DNA of 16,605 nt from Sporisorium sorghi (Eukaryota; Basidiomycota; Ustilaginomycetes; Ustilaginales; Ustilaginaceae): NCBI GenBank assembly GCA_023212695.1, contig JALCCG010000378.1:1-16605 (forward strand), given 5' to 3'. This document shows positions 1-7,547 of the stretch, in pieces. Position numbers and translations under genes: made by a program. Each line of letters begins with the position of its first letter. The first letter of the stretch is position 1. Below the pieces are notes generated by a model. That model saw nothing but the letters and a program-made list of their open reading frames with translations, did no database searches and was not told where the DNA came from.

Positions 1-84
1 GGGGGGGGGGGGAGAGGGGGGGGGGAAAAGCGCGCCCCTGGGGCTTTTTACCCACCACCCACCCTTCCCCCCCCCCCCCCCCCC

Positions 85-122
<38 letters not shown>
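1..122. repeat. Terminal homopolymer block (G runs, then C26-T30)
   Basis: The window opens with two G runs separated by AGA. After a short mixed stretch there are 26 C (67-92) followed directly by 30 T (93-122). No gene fits here. Together with the 72-T run at the other end, this suggests an assembly that ended in homopolymers; run lengths of this kind are unreliable with most sequencing chemistries. A genuine low-complexity tract cannot be excluded. Confidence 0.9.
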
Positions 123-124
<2 letters not shown>

Positions 125-145
125 CCGAGAAAGACATCCGGCGCC

Positions 146-673
146 TTAGTTGCGCTCAGGCGTGTTCGGCGGAGCCTGCGTGCCGATCCTGCCGTGCTCG
201 CCTCCTCTGCCGGTGATCCACTCCCTCCCGAGCATTCTGCTCACCTGCAGCCTCTGGTGCGGGAGGCGAGCGGCGTCCATGTCCAGCCTTCGGCGCGCCT
301 CGCTGTTGACGTGTTCGTTGAGCTCGTTGTCCCCGTATACGCGGTAGTCTGGGTAGATGGGCACCCTGCGTGTGGCCGGCGTGGTGGCGGGGGTGGTGGG
401 GTGGACGCGCGGCAGGTAGTGCGCCAGCGACGGCGGCGTGGTCGCGTGTTCGGTCTCGGTGCGCGCGAGGGCCTCGACGGCAGCAGCGGCCGAGTCGGTG
501 CGCAGCAGGCGCACAAAGTCCAGCGTGTCCGGCACCGGGGCTGCCATGGAAGCGATGCCCAGTAGGACGACGAGGATAGCAGCGAGCATGCTGAACGACG
601 ACGACGGTGCAGAACGACGCTGCGCTCGAACCATCGGTCGACGCGGCGCAGAGACTGGGTGCGAAGCAGACAT
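146..673 (-). CDS. Small predicted secreted or membrane-anchored protein, 175 aa, cysteine-free
   Basis: I do not recognise the family. The protein has a basic N-terminus (residues 1-28, with RR at 11-12 and 19-20), then one hydrophobic segment at about 29-44 followed by AAPVP. This looks like a signal peptide with a long n-region, or a type II signal anchor. The rest is polar: an Ala/Glu-rich helix (about 55-75), a Thr/Pro-rich linker (78-101) and a charged tail containing IYPDYRVYGDNELNEHVNSE. There are no cysteines. The start at 673 is preferred because it has a CACAATG context and a TATA palindrome about 40 nt upstream. An internal Met at residue 14 would give a more conventional signal peptide. 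The gene lies on the same strand as the secreted-protein gene at 2802-3593, so both may belong to an effector-like, gene-poor neighbourhood. The function is unknown. Expression is supported only by the promoter and the start context. Confidence 0.6.
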   Translation of the reverse strand: MSASHPVSAPRRPMVRAQRRSAPSSSFSMLAAILVVLLGIASMAAPVPDTLDFVRLLRTDSAAAAVEALARTETEHATTPPSLAHYLPRVHPTTPATTPATRRVPIYPDYRVYGDNELNEHVNSEARRRLDMDAARLPHQRLQVSRMLGREWITGRGGEHGRIGTQAPPNTPERN

Positions 674-712
674 TGTGGAGATGCCTTCCCCACAAGTAGG
701 AGTAGAACCAGC

Positions 713-728
713 GGGTATATATATACCC
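713..728 (-). promoter_or_regulatory. TATA-box palindrome of the 146-673 gene
   Basis: A perfect 16-bp palindrome, GGGTATATATATACCC, contains a 10-bp TATA run about 43-52 nt upstream of the ATG at 673. That is the right place for a TATA element serving a transcript with a short 5' leader. Because the site is symmetrical it could also act toward the plus strand, but no gene follows there. Confidence 0.55.
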
Positions 729-880
729 TAACCCCTAATCCCGCGCGAGAACCCAAAACGCCGCAACTTTACAAGTTGCCGAGCGAACCGAAAGCCCAGC
801 TGACACGGCGCAATGAGGCGAGTGTCCGTCGCTGGTTGTCACGAGGCCATCTCAACCGTTCGTTGCAGTGCGTGTGAGGT

Positions 881-905
881 GGCTTGGCTTGGCTTGGCTT
901 GGCTT
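881..905. repeat. Pentanucleotide repeat (GGCTT)5
   Basis: Five uninterrupted copies of GGCTT are followed by GCC. It lies outside any supported gene, about 210 bp upstream of the 146-673 start codon. Confidence 0.9.
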
Positions 906-1850
906 GCCAAAGCGAGCGTTCGAGTTTGAATGGGCGTGATTTGTTCCGGTGTGTCCGTGCCCCGGCCCTGGCCAAAAGAGGAGGGATGAAAGAGGGTGAA
1001 AGATGGTGTGAGAGCATGCAACATATCCCGCACTCGACCGTCGATGCACTTGAAGCCACCATCTCCAAGTGTCTCGCTCCAGCCGGGGTTTTGTGCAACC
1101 GCCGCGCACTGTGCCTCCGTTGGTCGGGCGGTTTGGGCGGCACGCACGCAAGTCAGCGTCGCGTCGTTGTGGTACGATGCTTGGCGATGCTACCGCCGCA
1201 CGAGCGTGCAGTGTGCCTACACCGCCTGAAAGACAGATTCTAGCTCAAGGAGAGCAAGTTGAGATCGCCGAACGAAGCAAAGCGCCTCGGAGTGGGGCCC
1301 ACCGATGGAATGCACCTGCGATGCAAGCAACGCCAGAGATGAAAGTCACGCTGCCCACGCTGCTGCTCAGAAGTTCATTTTGCACACGCTCACACGCACA
1401 TGCACTGATGCTCGAACAACGCGCGAGCGGGCGGCGGTTGCATGGCGCGCGGACGACGGTCGAGTCTGTGCTGCAGCGCACGCCCACACCACAGAGAAAC
1501 ACCGGTGTCTGCTTCTCGTCAGCGCAGCGCGAGACCGGTTGCACAGGTGAAAGATTTCCGGTTGCAGAGGAAAGGATGGGGGATCGGGCCGAACGAGGTG
1601 AGGAAGGCAGCCGAGACCCCGGGGGGGGGGGGCAGCTACGGTCCAGCAGCCTTCACGGGTGTGTGCTTGCGCGTGACTCGCGCAAGGGATGGTGTCGCTT
1701 CATAAGCACGCCTCTCGGTCATCCCTCGGTCATTCGTAGGACGAGCAATGGTTCGAATTGAGCGAGGAAGAAAACGCCGAGGCAGCACCGTCCTCACAGC
1801 GGTGCGGCCAAGCGGCATCTCACACCTCGAGTCCACCAACGACCGTCTTC

Positions 1851-1935
1851 CAAGCCTATCGCTCGTTTCAAGCCTGACAACCCAACTCCCAAGCCCGTGA
1901 CCCGTCATCCCCAAGCCTGTCGCTCGTCGCAAGCC
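1851..1935. repeat. Short imperfect repeat with CAAGCC cores
   Basis: CAAGCC recurs at 1851, 1869, 1890, 1912 and 1930. The blocks starting at 1851 and 1912 match at 15 of 18 positions, and both are followed 18 bp later by another CAAGCC, giving a 61-bp higher-order period. It appears to be a decayed local duplication in non-coding DNA. Confidence 0.5.
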
Positions 1936-2801
1936 ATACCACCACCTCTCCCTCTCCAAGTCACTCCCTGCTGCAACGCGTAATACCGCACCGCACCACT
2001 CACTTCCGTCGGCCGGCCGATGAAAAGCAGACGAGACAGCAAAGGCGCATCTCGTGGCTGTGGGAAGAAACACTCGTTCATCCGGAGACGTCGGATGTTG
2101 GCCGTGGACGCGTGGGGTTGTCACGAGTGCCGCAGCCCAGCCTAGCCGCAACCCGGTCCAGTCTAGACGCAGCCACGCGCAGCCATGCGCGGAAGTTGAT
2201 GAGGTGTTGCATATACAGCCACGCTACGACCCTAATGAAGGATCATGGCGTCGGCAACGGGTCTAGGCGCTGCGTGAAAGGTGGCTGTTGCTGCCTACGG
2301 TCCGACGCGCAACTCGCGTGGATGGTTGAAGGATGCGTGTGACGGCGCGAGAGGGCGAAAAGGGAGACAACGAGGAGGTTGAGAAGCAGGAGCAGTGTTG
2401 ATGAACGTGTGGCTGCACAAGGTTGTTGTCTGCATGGAAGGGAGTGTTGGGCTTGAGGGCTGGACGGATGTTCGGGATCATCCACTGGGTATAAGGCTGT
2501 GCAGCGCGTGTGTCCAGATGACACTGTGCCCTCTCAACGGCAACAACACAGGCATCGAATTTGGAGTCACATGCTCGCGCATCCATTCTCACTGGCGTGT
2601 TGCTCGAGAGGCGATCGAAACGCTTGTGCTGCTCGCTCAGAGCCATTCTGGTGAAAATCTATGTTTTTGCAAGACAGCTAGAAAAAAAAAAGATGCCGCG
2701 GTGTACGTGTGCTCAACGGGTGATGCCTAGCGACACCAACACCCGCACCTGGACGTGCCTCGAAGAAGGCGCAAACGGCGCCATCCCCTCGCTGCACCCA
2801 T

Positions 2802-3593
2802 CTACACCCTCGCCCGCGCCACCCACGCCAGCTTCGCCCTATAATACTCCACTGCGCTCCTCAACAGATCCTCGTCATCCGTATACACCAGCCTCCTCTC
2901 CTCGTTCCCCAACCTCTGCATGTCAAGCAAGCTCTGGGCATCCAGCGCGCTCTCTGCGTTCTCCACCTCCTGCCTCACCTTCTGCTTCCACGTCTCGCTC
3001 CCTACCCTCTCCTTGAGCTCGATCAAGGCCAGGCGGCGTGCGGGGTAGGGCCCGTAGTCCCACCACTCCCACGGCCGTCCTCGCAGGACGTGCAGCCCGG
3101 GGTCGGTTTTGATATTGAATCGGTAGCCGTCGCGACGCAGCGCGTTGATTTTTTCCAAAAGGGTCGAGAGCTCCTCGGGCTGGACGTCCGGTTGGTAGAG
3201 ACGCTTGTACGTGTTGCGCATCTGCTTATACGCCGCGGACGTCGCGTCCGGATGCCGGGGGAGCGAGCGCACGCGTTTGACCTGCTCGAGTTGCGCGCGT
3301 CGGAACTGCGCGACGAAGTCCGAGTGCAGCTGCGCCAGATCCGAACCCGCCTCGACCTCGGTCAGCAAAGGCTCGGTCTTGTCCCCCGGCGAGAGAGCGG
3401 AGGAGGTCGACGTGGCGGGCTCGATGGTTTCCGGAGCGGAAGCGGCGGTGGTGAAGGAGGACGCGGTTGCGGGTGCGATGTCGACAGCGCGTTGAACAGG
3501 TGCCGCGTGCCCAGCGCCGGTTAGAGGCAGCGCGAACGAGACGCTCGAAAGGGCGAGCAGCAGGAAAAATATTGGCCACGGTAGAAGCTTCAT
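2802..3593 (-). CDS. Predicted secreted protein, 263 aa, cysteine-free, effector-like
   Basis: I do not recognise a named family. The start at 3593 begins MKLLPWPIFFLLLALSSVSFA, a textbook signal peptide with likely cleavage after Ala21. The open frame continues upstream to 3746, but that extension translates minisatellite sequence and would bury the signal peptide, so the shorter start is chosen (A at -3). After the signal comes a low-complexity Ala/Thr/Ser/Pro/Glu stretch (about 27-80), which could be a pro-region or linker. A charged, probably helical domain follows (about 82-263). Its most distinctive segment is the aromatic PWEWWDYGPYP at about 174-184, followed by ARRLALIELKERVG. There are no cysteines, no membrane segment after the signal and no enzyme motif, so an extracellular role is inferred only from the signal peptide. 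A CCAAT (3641-3645, minus) lies about 50 nt upstream of the ATG, and a 30-bp minisatellite starts about 75 bp upstream. Confidence 0.8.
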   Translation of the reverse strand: MKLLPWPIFFLLLALSSVSFALPLTGAGHAAPVQRAVDIAPATASSFTTAASAPETIEPATSTSSALSPGDKTEPLLTEVEAGSDLAQLHSDFVAQFRRAQLEQVKRVRSLPRHPDATSAAYKQMRNTYKRLYQPDVQPEELSTLLEKINALRRDGYRFNIKTDPGLHVLRGRPWEWWDYGPYPARRLALIELKERVGSETWKQKVRQEVENAESALDAQSLLDMQRLGNEERRLVYTDDEDLLRSAVEYYRAKLAWVARARV

Positions 3594-3666
3594 CGTTGAC
3601 GGGTCCCTAGCAGCGGCGGTTGAGCTGATCGTGTTGGAAGATTGGATATGGAGTGAAGGGAAGGGC

Positions 3667-4530
3667 GAGCGAAGTTCCAGGACGGAAGGAATGGGTCTTC
3701 GAGTGTCCAGGAATGCCGGGTAGGGCTCTTGAGTGTCGAGGAGCACCAGAAACGCTCTTGAGGATCACGGCGTACACGAAAGGGTGCTTGAGCGTCAAGA
3801 ATTGAAGGGATAGGCGAGTGTCAAGGAGCAAATAGAAGGGCGGTTGAGTGTCGAGAAGCGAAGGTAAGGGTGGTCGAGGGTCAACGAGAAAAGACGGGCG
3901 CTCGAGCGTCAAGGATCGAAGGGGGTTGAGGGTCGATGAGTGATGGACGAGGCTCAAGGAGCAAAAGGAAGGATGTTGAAGGGTCAACGAGCAAAAGGAA
4001 GGGTGTTGGAGTGTCAAGGAGCAAAAGAAGGGCGGTCGAGAGTCGAGGAGCAAAGTGAAGGGGTCCCGAGTGCCAACGACTAAATAGAAGAGCTGTTGAG
4101 TGTCGAGGAGTATCAGAAGCTTTCTTGAGGGTCACGGAGTGCAGGGAAGGGTACTCGAGCTTCAAGGAGCGAGAGGAAGAACGTTCGAATGTCGAGGAGC
4201 GAAAGGAAGGGAGGTCGAGTGTCGAGGAGCAGTGAGATGGGTATTAAGGGTCAGCGAGTAAAGACAGGGGCGTTCGAGAGGCGAGAGGTTTCGGCAAGAA
4301 TCCTCGAGTATCAAGGAGTGAAGAAAGGCACCCTCGAGTGTCACCGATCAACGACAAGGATGGTTGAGTGTCCAGGAGCAAAAGGAAGGGATCTTTGAGT
4401 GTCAAAGAGCAAAAGGACTCGAGGGTAAAGAGAGGATGTTCGAAGGTCAAGAAGGTACGGGAAAAATTCTCGAGTGTCCAGAAGCAAAGGAAGGTATCCT
4501 CGTGTGTCAGAACAACGAGAAGCTCTAGGT
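3667..4530. repeat. Diverged 30-bp minisatellite, about 29 units
   Basis: On the plus strand the unit reads roughly GAGTGTC, GAGGAGC, AAAAGGA, AGGGTGT, TC. Its GAGTGTC-like core recurs at 3701, 3731, 3760, 3790, 3816, 3846, 3876, 3904, 3928, 3949, 3978, 4009, 4038, 4068, 4098, 4127, 4157, 4187, 4217, 4246, 4276, 4306, 4336, 4366, 4397, 4421, 4442, 4472 and 4502. Most steps are 29-31 bp, with a few shorter units. Copies are clearly diverged from each other. Because 30 is a multiple of three, minus-strand frames show a decapeptide repeat (SLTLQHPSFC, LLDTRPPF-type). The one-base length changes move this pattern between frames, so I read the array as non-coding. It fills most of the space between the IRC3-like gene and the secreted-protein gene, upstream of the latter. 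Confidence 0.9.
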
Positions 4531-4915
4531 TATAAGCAAATCTCTTTGGCCGTAAGGATCGGCTGGAAGCACGCATCAGGAAGAAAAGGTTGAGCAAGAG
4601 GATGGGAAGGTTCTTGTTGTCGACGGCGCACACTCCCACCTCAACTCTGCACGCTACAATTGCTTTGCCGTACCGCTGAGCGAGTTCATTCTGCATTGTG
4701 TGCATCGTTGACCATTTGCATTTCATCACCTCTGGTGGCAACCCTGCCTCACCGTCTCAACCGCGCATCGCACTGGTCTCAATTCACCTCCCCACCCTCT
4801 CGCTCTTGCACACACTCTTTTGTTCTCACTCAACACCGCTACCGTCACACGCACACATCTGCACCGTTACCTAGAACGCACACCGTTCATATCAACACAG
4901 TGGGCAGGGTATACA
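4531..4915. other. Intergenic, 3' flank of the IRC3-like gene
   Basis: This stretch has no supported gene. From about 4745 the plus strand becomes C/T- and CAC-rich. It should contain the transcript end of the IRC3-like gene (minus strand) and distal promoter sequence of the secreted-protein gene. I see no clear poly(A) or TATA signal. Confidence 0.5.
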
Positions 4916-7210
4916 TCACGCAGCCAGCGGGCCCACCTTGACGGTCTCCCTCTGCACCCTGGCCCTCTCCCGCTCCTCCTGCCGCCACACCCGATTGGCC
5001 TTCTTGACGCGCTCCTTCCAGCGTCCCTTGGCGCCGTGCAGCAGCCGAGTCAGGATGATCGACGCCTGGCCTTTAGTCAGCTCCGATGCCGAGGTTAGCG
5101 CTTTGCCCTTGCGCTTTTCCCCGCTGGGTTCGGAGGAGGAGGAAGGTTTGGACAGGCCCAGGCGTTTCTCGACGAGGCGGCGCTGCGAGTCGGTCGCGCG
5201 TGTGGCACGCCAGGGCGCGCGGCGGTTGAGCATGGCGAAGAGTTGCGGCGAGTTGCGCAGCACGGTTTTTTGCACGTACATGTCCGAGCCGCGGACGGCT
5301 TGTTCGAGGGTGGGTGCGTAGAGGATGTGCCGCGGGCGGCGGTAGGGTGAAGATCCTCCGCCGGCCCATCGACGTCCCAGCGGAGAAGCAGGGGACGCCC
5401 GCCCCGCTGCAGCTGCCGCTTCGTCCGCGTCCGCGTTCGAGGGCGTGAACCACGCCGTCCACTCCGCCCTATCTTGCACTTCTCCCTGGTCCGTAGCAGA
5501 GGCGTCCGCATTGCGCTCGACAGTGACAAACCCATACCGTGGCACATCGAGGATGTAACTCTGCCCACCGCAGTCGACCCACGCATTGTGGCTCATGGTC
5601 TCGACCACGGCGGAGCGCGACAGCATCGCCTGCTGCAGCTGGTATGGGTCGTCGTAGTCGATGTACGTGATCTTGGTCGGGTCTGCGAGCGAGATCTCGA
5701 ACGGGTCATCGCTCGCCTCCTCGGTGCCCTCCGGAGGAAACTGCTCGGCCTCGTGCGAGCGTTCCAGCAACCCGTCGGCGGATTCGTCCTCGATGATCTC
5801 GTCGGCATCGAGGCCGAACAACGTCGGAGTGCACACAACGCCCTTTTCGATGTTGCCGACGATGTCGAGAACCAAACAGTCCTTCTTGCCTGTTTTGGGC
5901 GAGAGTCGTAGACCGCGCCCGATCATCTGCGAGAAGAGGTTCCTCGACCGCGTCGGTCTTGCCAACAAAACACAATCGATCGCAGGCACATCAGCGCCCT
6001 CGGTCAGAATGGCACAGTTGACGAGCACGGGATAGACGCCATTTCGAAAATCTTCGAGCAGTTGCCGGCGCTCGAGCATGGGTGTGCCGCCGTGCAGGTA
6101 GCGCGCGTCAATGCCGGCTGTGCGGAACGTATGCGTGAGATCCTGAACGTGCTGGATGTTGACGGCAAAGATGAGCGTGGAGCGGCGACGTGTGTGTGCG
6201 CGGTCGATCCAGGCTTTGAGGATGATGCGGTTGACCACGTCGGTGTTGACTACCGCAGCGAGGGAGGCGGTGGCAAAGTCCGAGTTGATGTTTGAAATCT
6301 TGACGGAAGCCAGGTCGATGTCGGCCTTGATCGAGGTGAAGCGGATGGGACAGAGCCATTTCTCGCCGATCATCTCGAGAAAGTCTTTATGGAACACAAT
6401 GCGGTCGAACACCTTGCCCAGCGCTAGACCGTCGTGTCTGCTGAACGTGGCCGAGAAGCCGATCACGGGCACCCTGCTGGCAATGTCGTTATGCTGGCGC
6501 TCTTCCGGACTGGTCCCGATCTGCGCGTCGAAATGCGACAACACCTTGAGATACGAAGGCGCTGCCGCATGATGCGCCTCGTCCACCACCACCGCCTTGT
6601 ATTCGTCCGGATCAAACTTATCCAGCCTCTGCTGGCTGCGATTCAACGTCTGATACGTCGCCACCGTCACATCCGCCAGCCCGGAAGCTTTGTATTTCGA
6701 GCCCTGCTCGATTTCGACGGACTTGTGCGGGAACATGGTGGTGACTGCGTTGGCCGCCTGCAGAGCGAGCTCGATCGAGTTGACGATGATGAGCACGCGC
6801 TCGCCGCCCGTGATTGGTCGGGATGGGAGACGGTCGATGAGGTGGGTGAAGATGGTCGTCTTGCCGCTGCCTGTGGGTGAGGATACGCCGATACGAGTGA
6901 CTCCGCTCTCGAGCGCGGAGAGACAGTCTTGAATGCATTCCTCCTGATACGGGCGCAGCGAGAAGGCGGGTGTTGCCGAGGTGGCATCATCGTCAACTGA
7001 CGCGGTCGGAGGCTGTTCCGAGGATCGAGCCGATGCTGAGCTTGACAGAAGCCGTATTGGCGGTGGTTTTAGGGTGAAGCTGAGATGTGGTATTGAGATC
7101 CTTCCGAGCTGAGCTGACGAGATGGTTCTGATCAAGTGCCGTGTCGGAGACGCCTTGACGATGCCCAGCGCACTACTGCACACCCTTCGACGCAGCAGTA
7201 GCGTTGTCAT
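4916..7210 (-). CDS. IRC3: IRC3-like mitochondrial DEAH-box DNA helicase, 764 aa
   Basis: This is an SF2 helicase. Visible motifs, numbered from the 7210 start, are: Q-region LRPYQEECI (about 85-93), Walker A SPTGSGKTT (111-119), motif II DEAH (210-213), motif III SAT (253-255), motif IV region TLIFAVN (about 345-351), and motif VI QMIGRGLR (428-435) followed by LVLDIVG. This set and the C-terminal extension fit yeast Irc3, a mitochondrial branched-DNA helicase needed for mitochondrial DNA maintenance; yeast Irc3 is of similar size. The N-terminus from 7210 is Arg/Ser/Leu-rich and nearly acid-free for about 60 residues, as in a mitochondrial presequence. An in-frame ATG at 7441 would add 77 residues including acidic ones and hide the presequence, so 7210 (CACAATGAC) is chosen. 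Residues about 590-625 are a low-complexity Ala/Gly/Ser insert, and the last 60 are basic. No intron is needed. Which SF2 subfamily it belongs to is inferred from motif wording. Confidence 0.88.
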   Translation of the reverse strand: MTTLLLRRRVCSSALGIVKASPTRHLIRTISSAQLGRISIPHLSFTLKPPPIRLLSSSASARSSEQPPTASVDDDATSATPAFSLRPYQEECIQDCLSALESGVTRIGVSSPTGSGKTTIFTHLIDRLPSRPITGGERVLIIVNSIELALQAANAVTTMFPHKSVEIEQGSKYKASGLADVTVATYQTLNRSQQRLDKFDPDEYKAVVVDEAHHAAAPSYLKVLSHFDAQIGTSPEERQHNDIASRVPVIGFSATFSRHDGLALGKVFDRIVFHKDFLEMIGEKWLCPIRFTSIKADIDLASVKISNINSDFATASLAAVVNTDVVNRIILKAWIDRAHTRRRSTLIFAVNIQHVQDLTHTFRTAGIDARYLHGGTPMLERRQLLEDFRNGVYPVLVNCAILTEGADVPAIDCVLLARPTRSRNLFSQMIGRGLRLSPKTGKKDCLVLDIVGNIEKGVVCTPTLFGLDADEIIEDESADGLLERSHEAEQFPPEGTEEASDDPFEISLADPTKITYIDYDDPYQLQQAMLSRSAVVETMSHNAWVDCGGQSYILDVPRYGFVTVERNADASATDQGEVQDRAEWTAWFTPSNADADEAAAAAGRASPASPLGRRWAGGGSSPYRRPRHILYAPTLEQAVRGSDMYVQKTVLRNSPQLFAMLNRRAPWRATRATDSQRRLVEKRLGLSKPSSSSEPSGEKRKGKALTSASELTKGQASIILTRLLHGAKGRWKERVKKANRVWRQEERERARVQRETVKVGPLAA

Positions 7211-7547
7211 TGTGATGCTCCCACGCTCGGAATCGATCCGATGCCTTGCCTGTCCGGTCTGAGCGTATGGTCGGACCCTTCCGATGTCGATTTGGATGGA
7301 TGTGACATTCAAGAAGAAGCTTTTCTGCAGCTTTTCTGCAGCAATTTCCTCCACTTTCGAGCCCAAAAAATTGCGGAAGTCGGGCTCTGCAACACGCGCT
7401 TTTGCTGTCCAGACGCGTTGATGGCGCAAAAAGAACAACACTTCGAAGCTCTTCTGTCACACCATCACATTACAGACTCATCCTCCCCACGGTAGTCACC
7501 ACCTCGGCAGCACTCATACGCACAGTCAGCTGCGATCAAAGTTCAGA
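7211..7547. promoter_or_regulatory. Divergent promoter between the IRC3-like and CENP-K-like genes
   Basis: These 337 bp separate two start codons pointing away from each other, so both promoters and leaders must lie here, or overlap the genes. The stretch contains a tandem 11-bp repeat (AGCTTTTCTGC twice, 7318-7339). I see no TATA box. Housekeeping genes with shared TATA-less promoters are common in fungi. Confidence 0.6.

Larger units (their letters stand above)
729..2801. other. Gene-poor intergenic stretch, about 2 kb
   Basis: I see no gene I can support. Open frames here (for example 1069-1761 plus, 1636-2151 minus) are Arg/Ser/Ala-rich translations without domains, splice signals or targeting signals. 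The stretch holds a (GGCTT)5 repeat, a C4-G12 run (1617-1632), a small imperfect CAAGCC repeat (1851-1935) and an A-run near 2681-2691. It presumably contains the promoter of the 146-673 gene and the 3' end of the 2802-3593 gene. No tRNA or rRNA was recognised. Confidence 0.6.

Noticed and set aside
726..738. Telomeric repeat (CCCTAA-like)
   Set aside because: Only two imperfect copies (CCCTAACCCCTAA) next to the TATA palindrome, without an array. Chance or promoter sequence is more likely than a telomere remnant.
1250..1310. tRNA-like D-arm (GATCGCCGAACG...GCGCC)
   Set aside because: It superficially resembles the 5' part of a Leu/Ser tRNA, but I could not find matching acceptor, anticodon and T arms downstream.
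1069..1761. 230-codon plus-strand open frame
   Set aside because: Its translation has no domain, signal or conserved-looking segment and is rich in Arg/Ser/Cys as expected from non-coding GC-rich DNA; it also crosses a G12 homopolymer.
1636..2151. 171-codon minus-strand open frame
   Set aside because: It covers the CAAGCC repeat and G-run and has no recognisable feature. There is no splice or promoter support.
3594..3746. 51-residue N-terminal extension of the 263-aa secreted protein
   Set aside because: The added residues translate the minisatellite edge and would place the clear signal peptide inside the protein.
3667..4530. CRISPR array
   Set aside because: The units are contiguous and diverged, with no distinct repeat and unique spacer alternation, and the window is eukaryotic with no Cas genes. 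It is a minisatellite.
5474..6880. Plus-strand frames across the helicase gene (5474-5911, 6156-6572, 6434-6880)
   Set aside because: They are antisense shadows of the DEAH helicase, whose motifs are all read on the minus strand.
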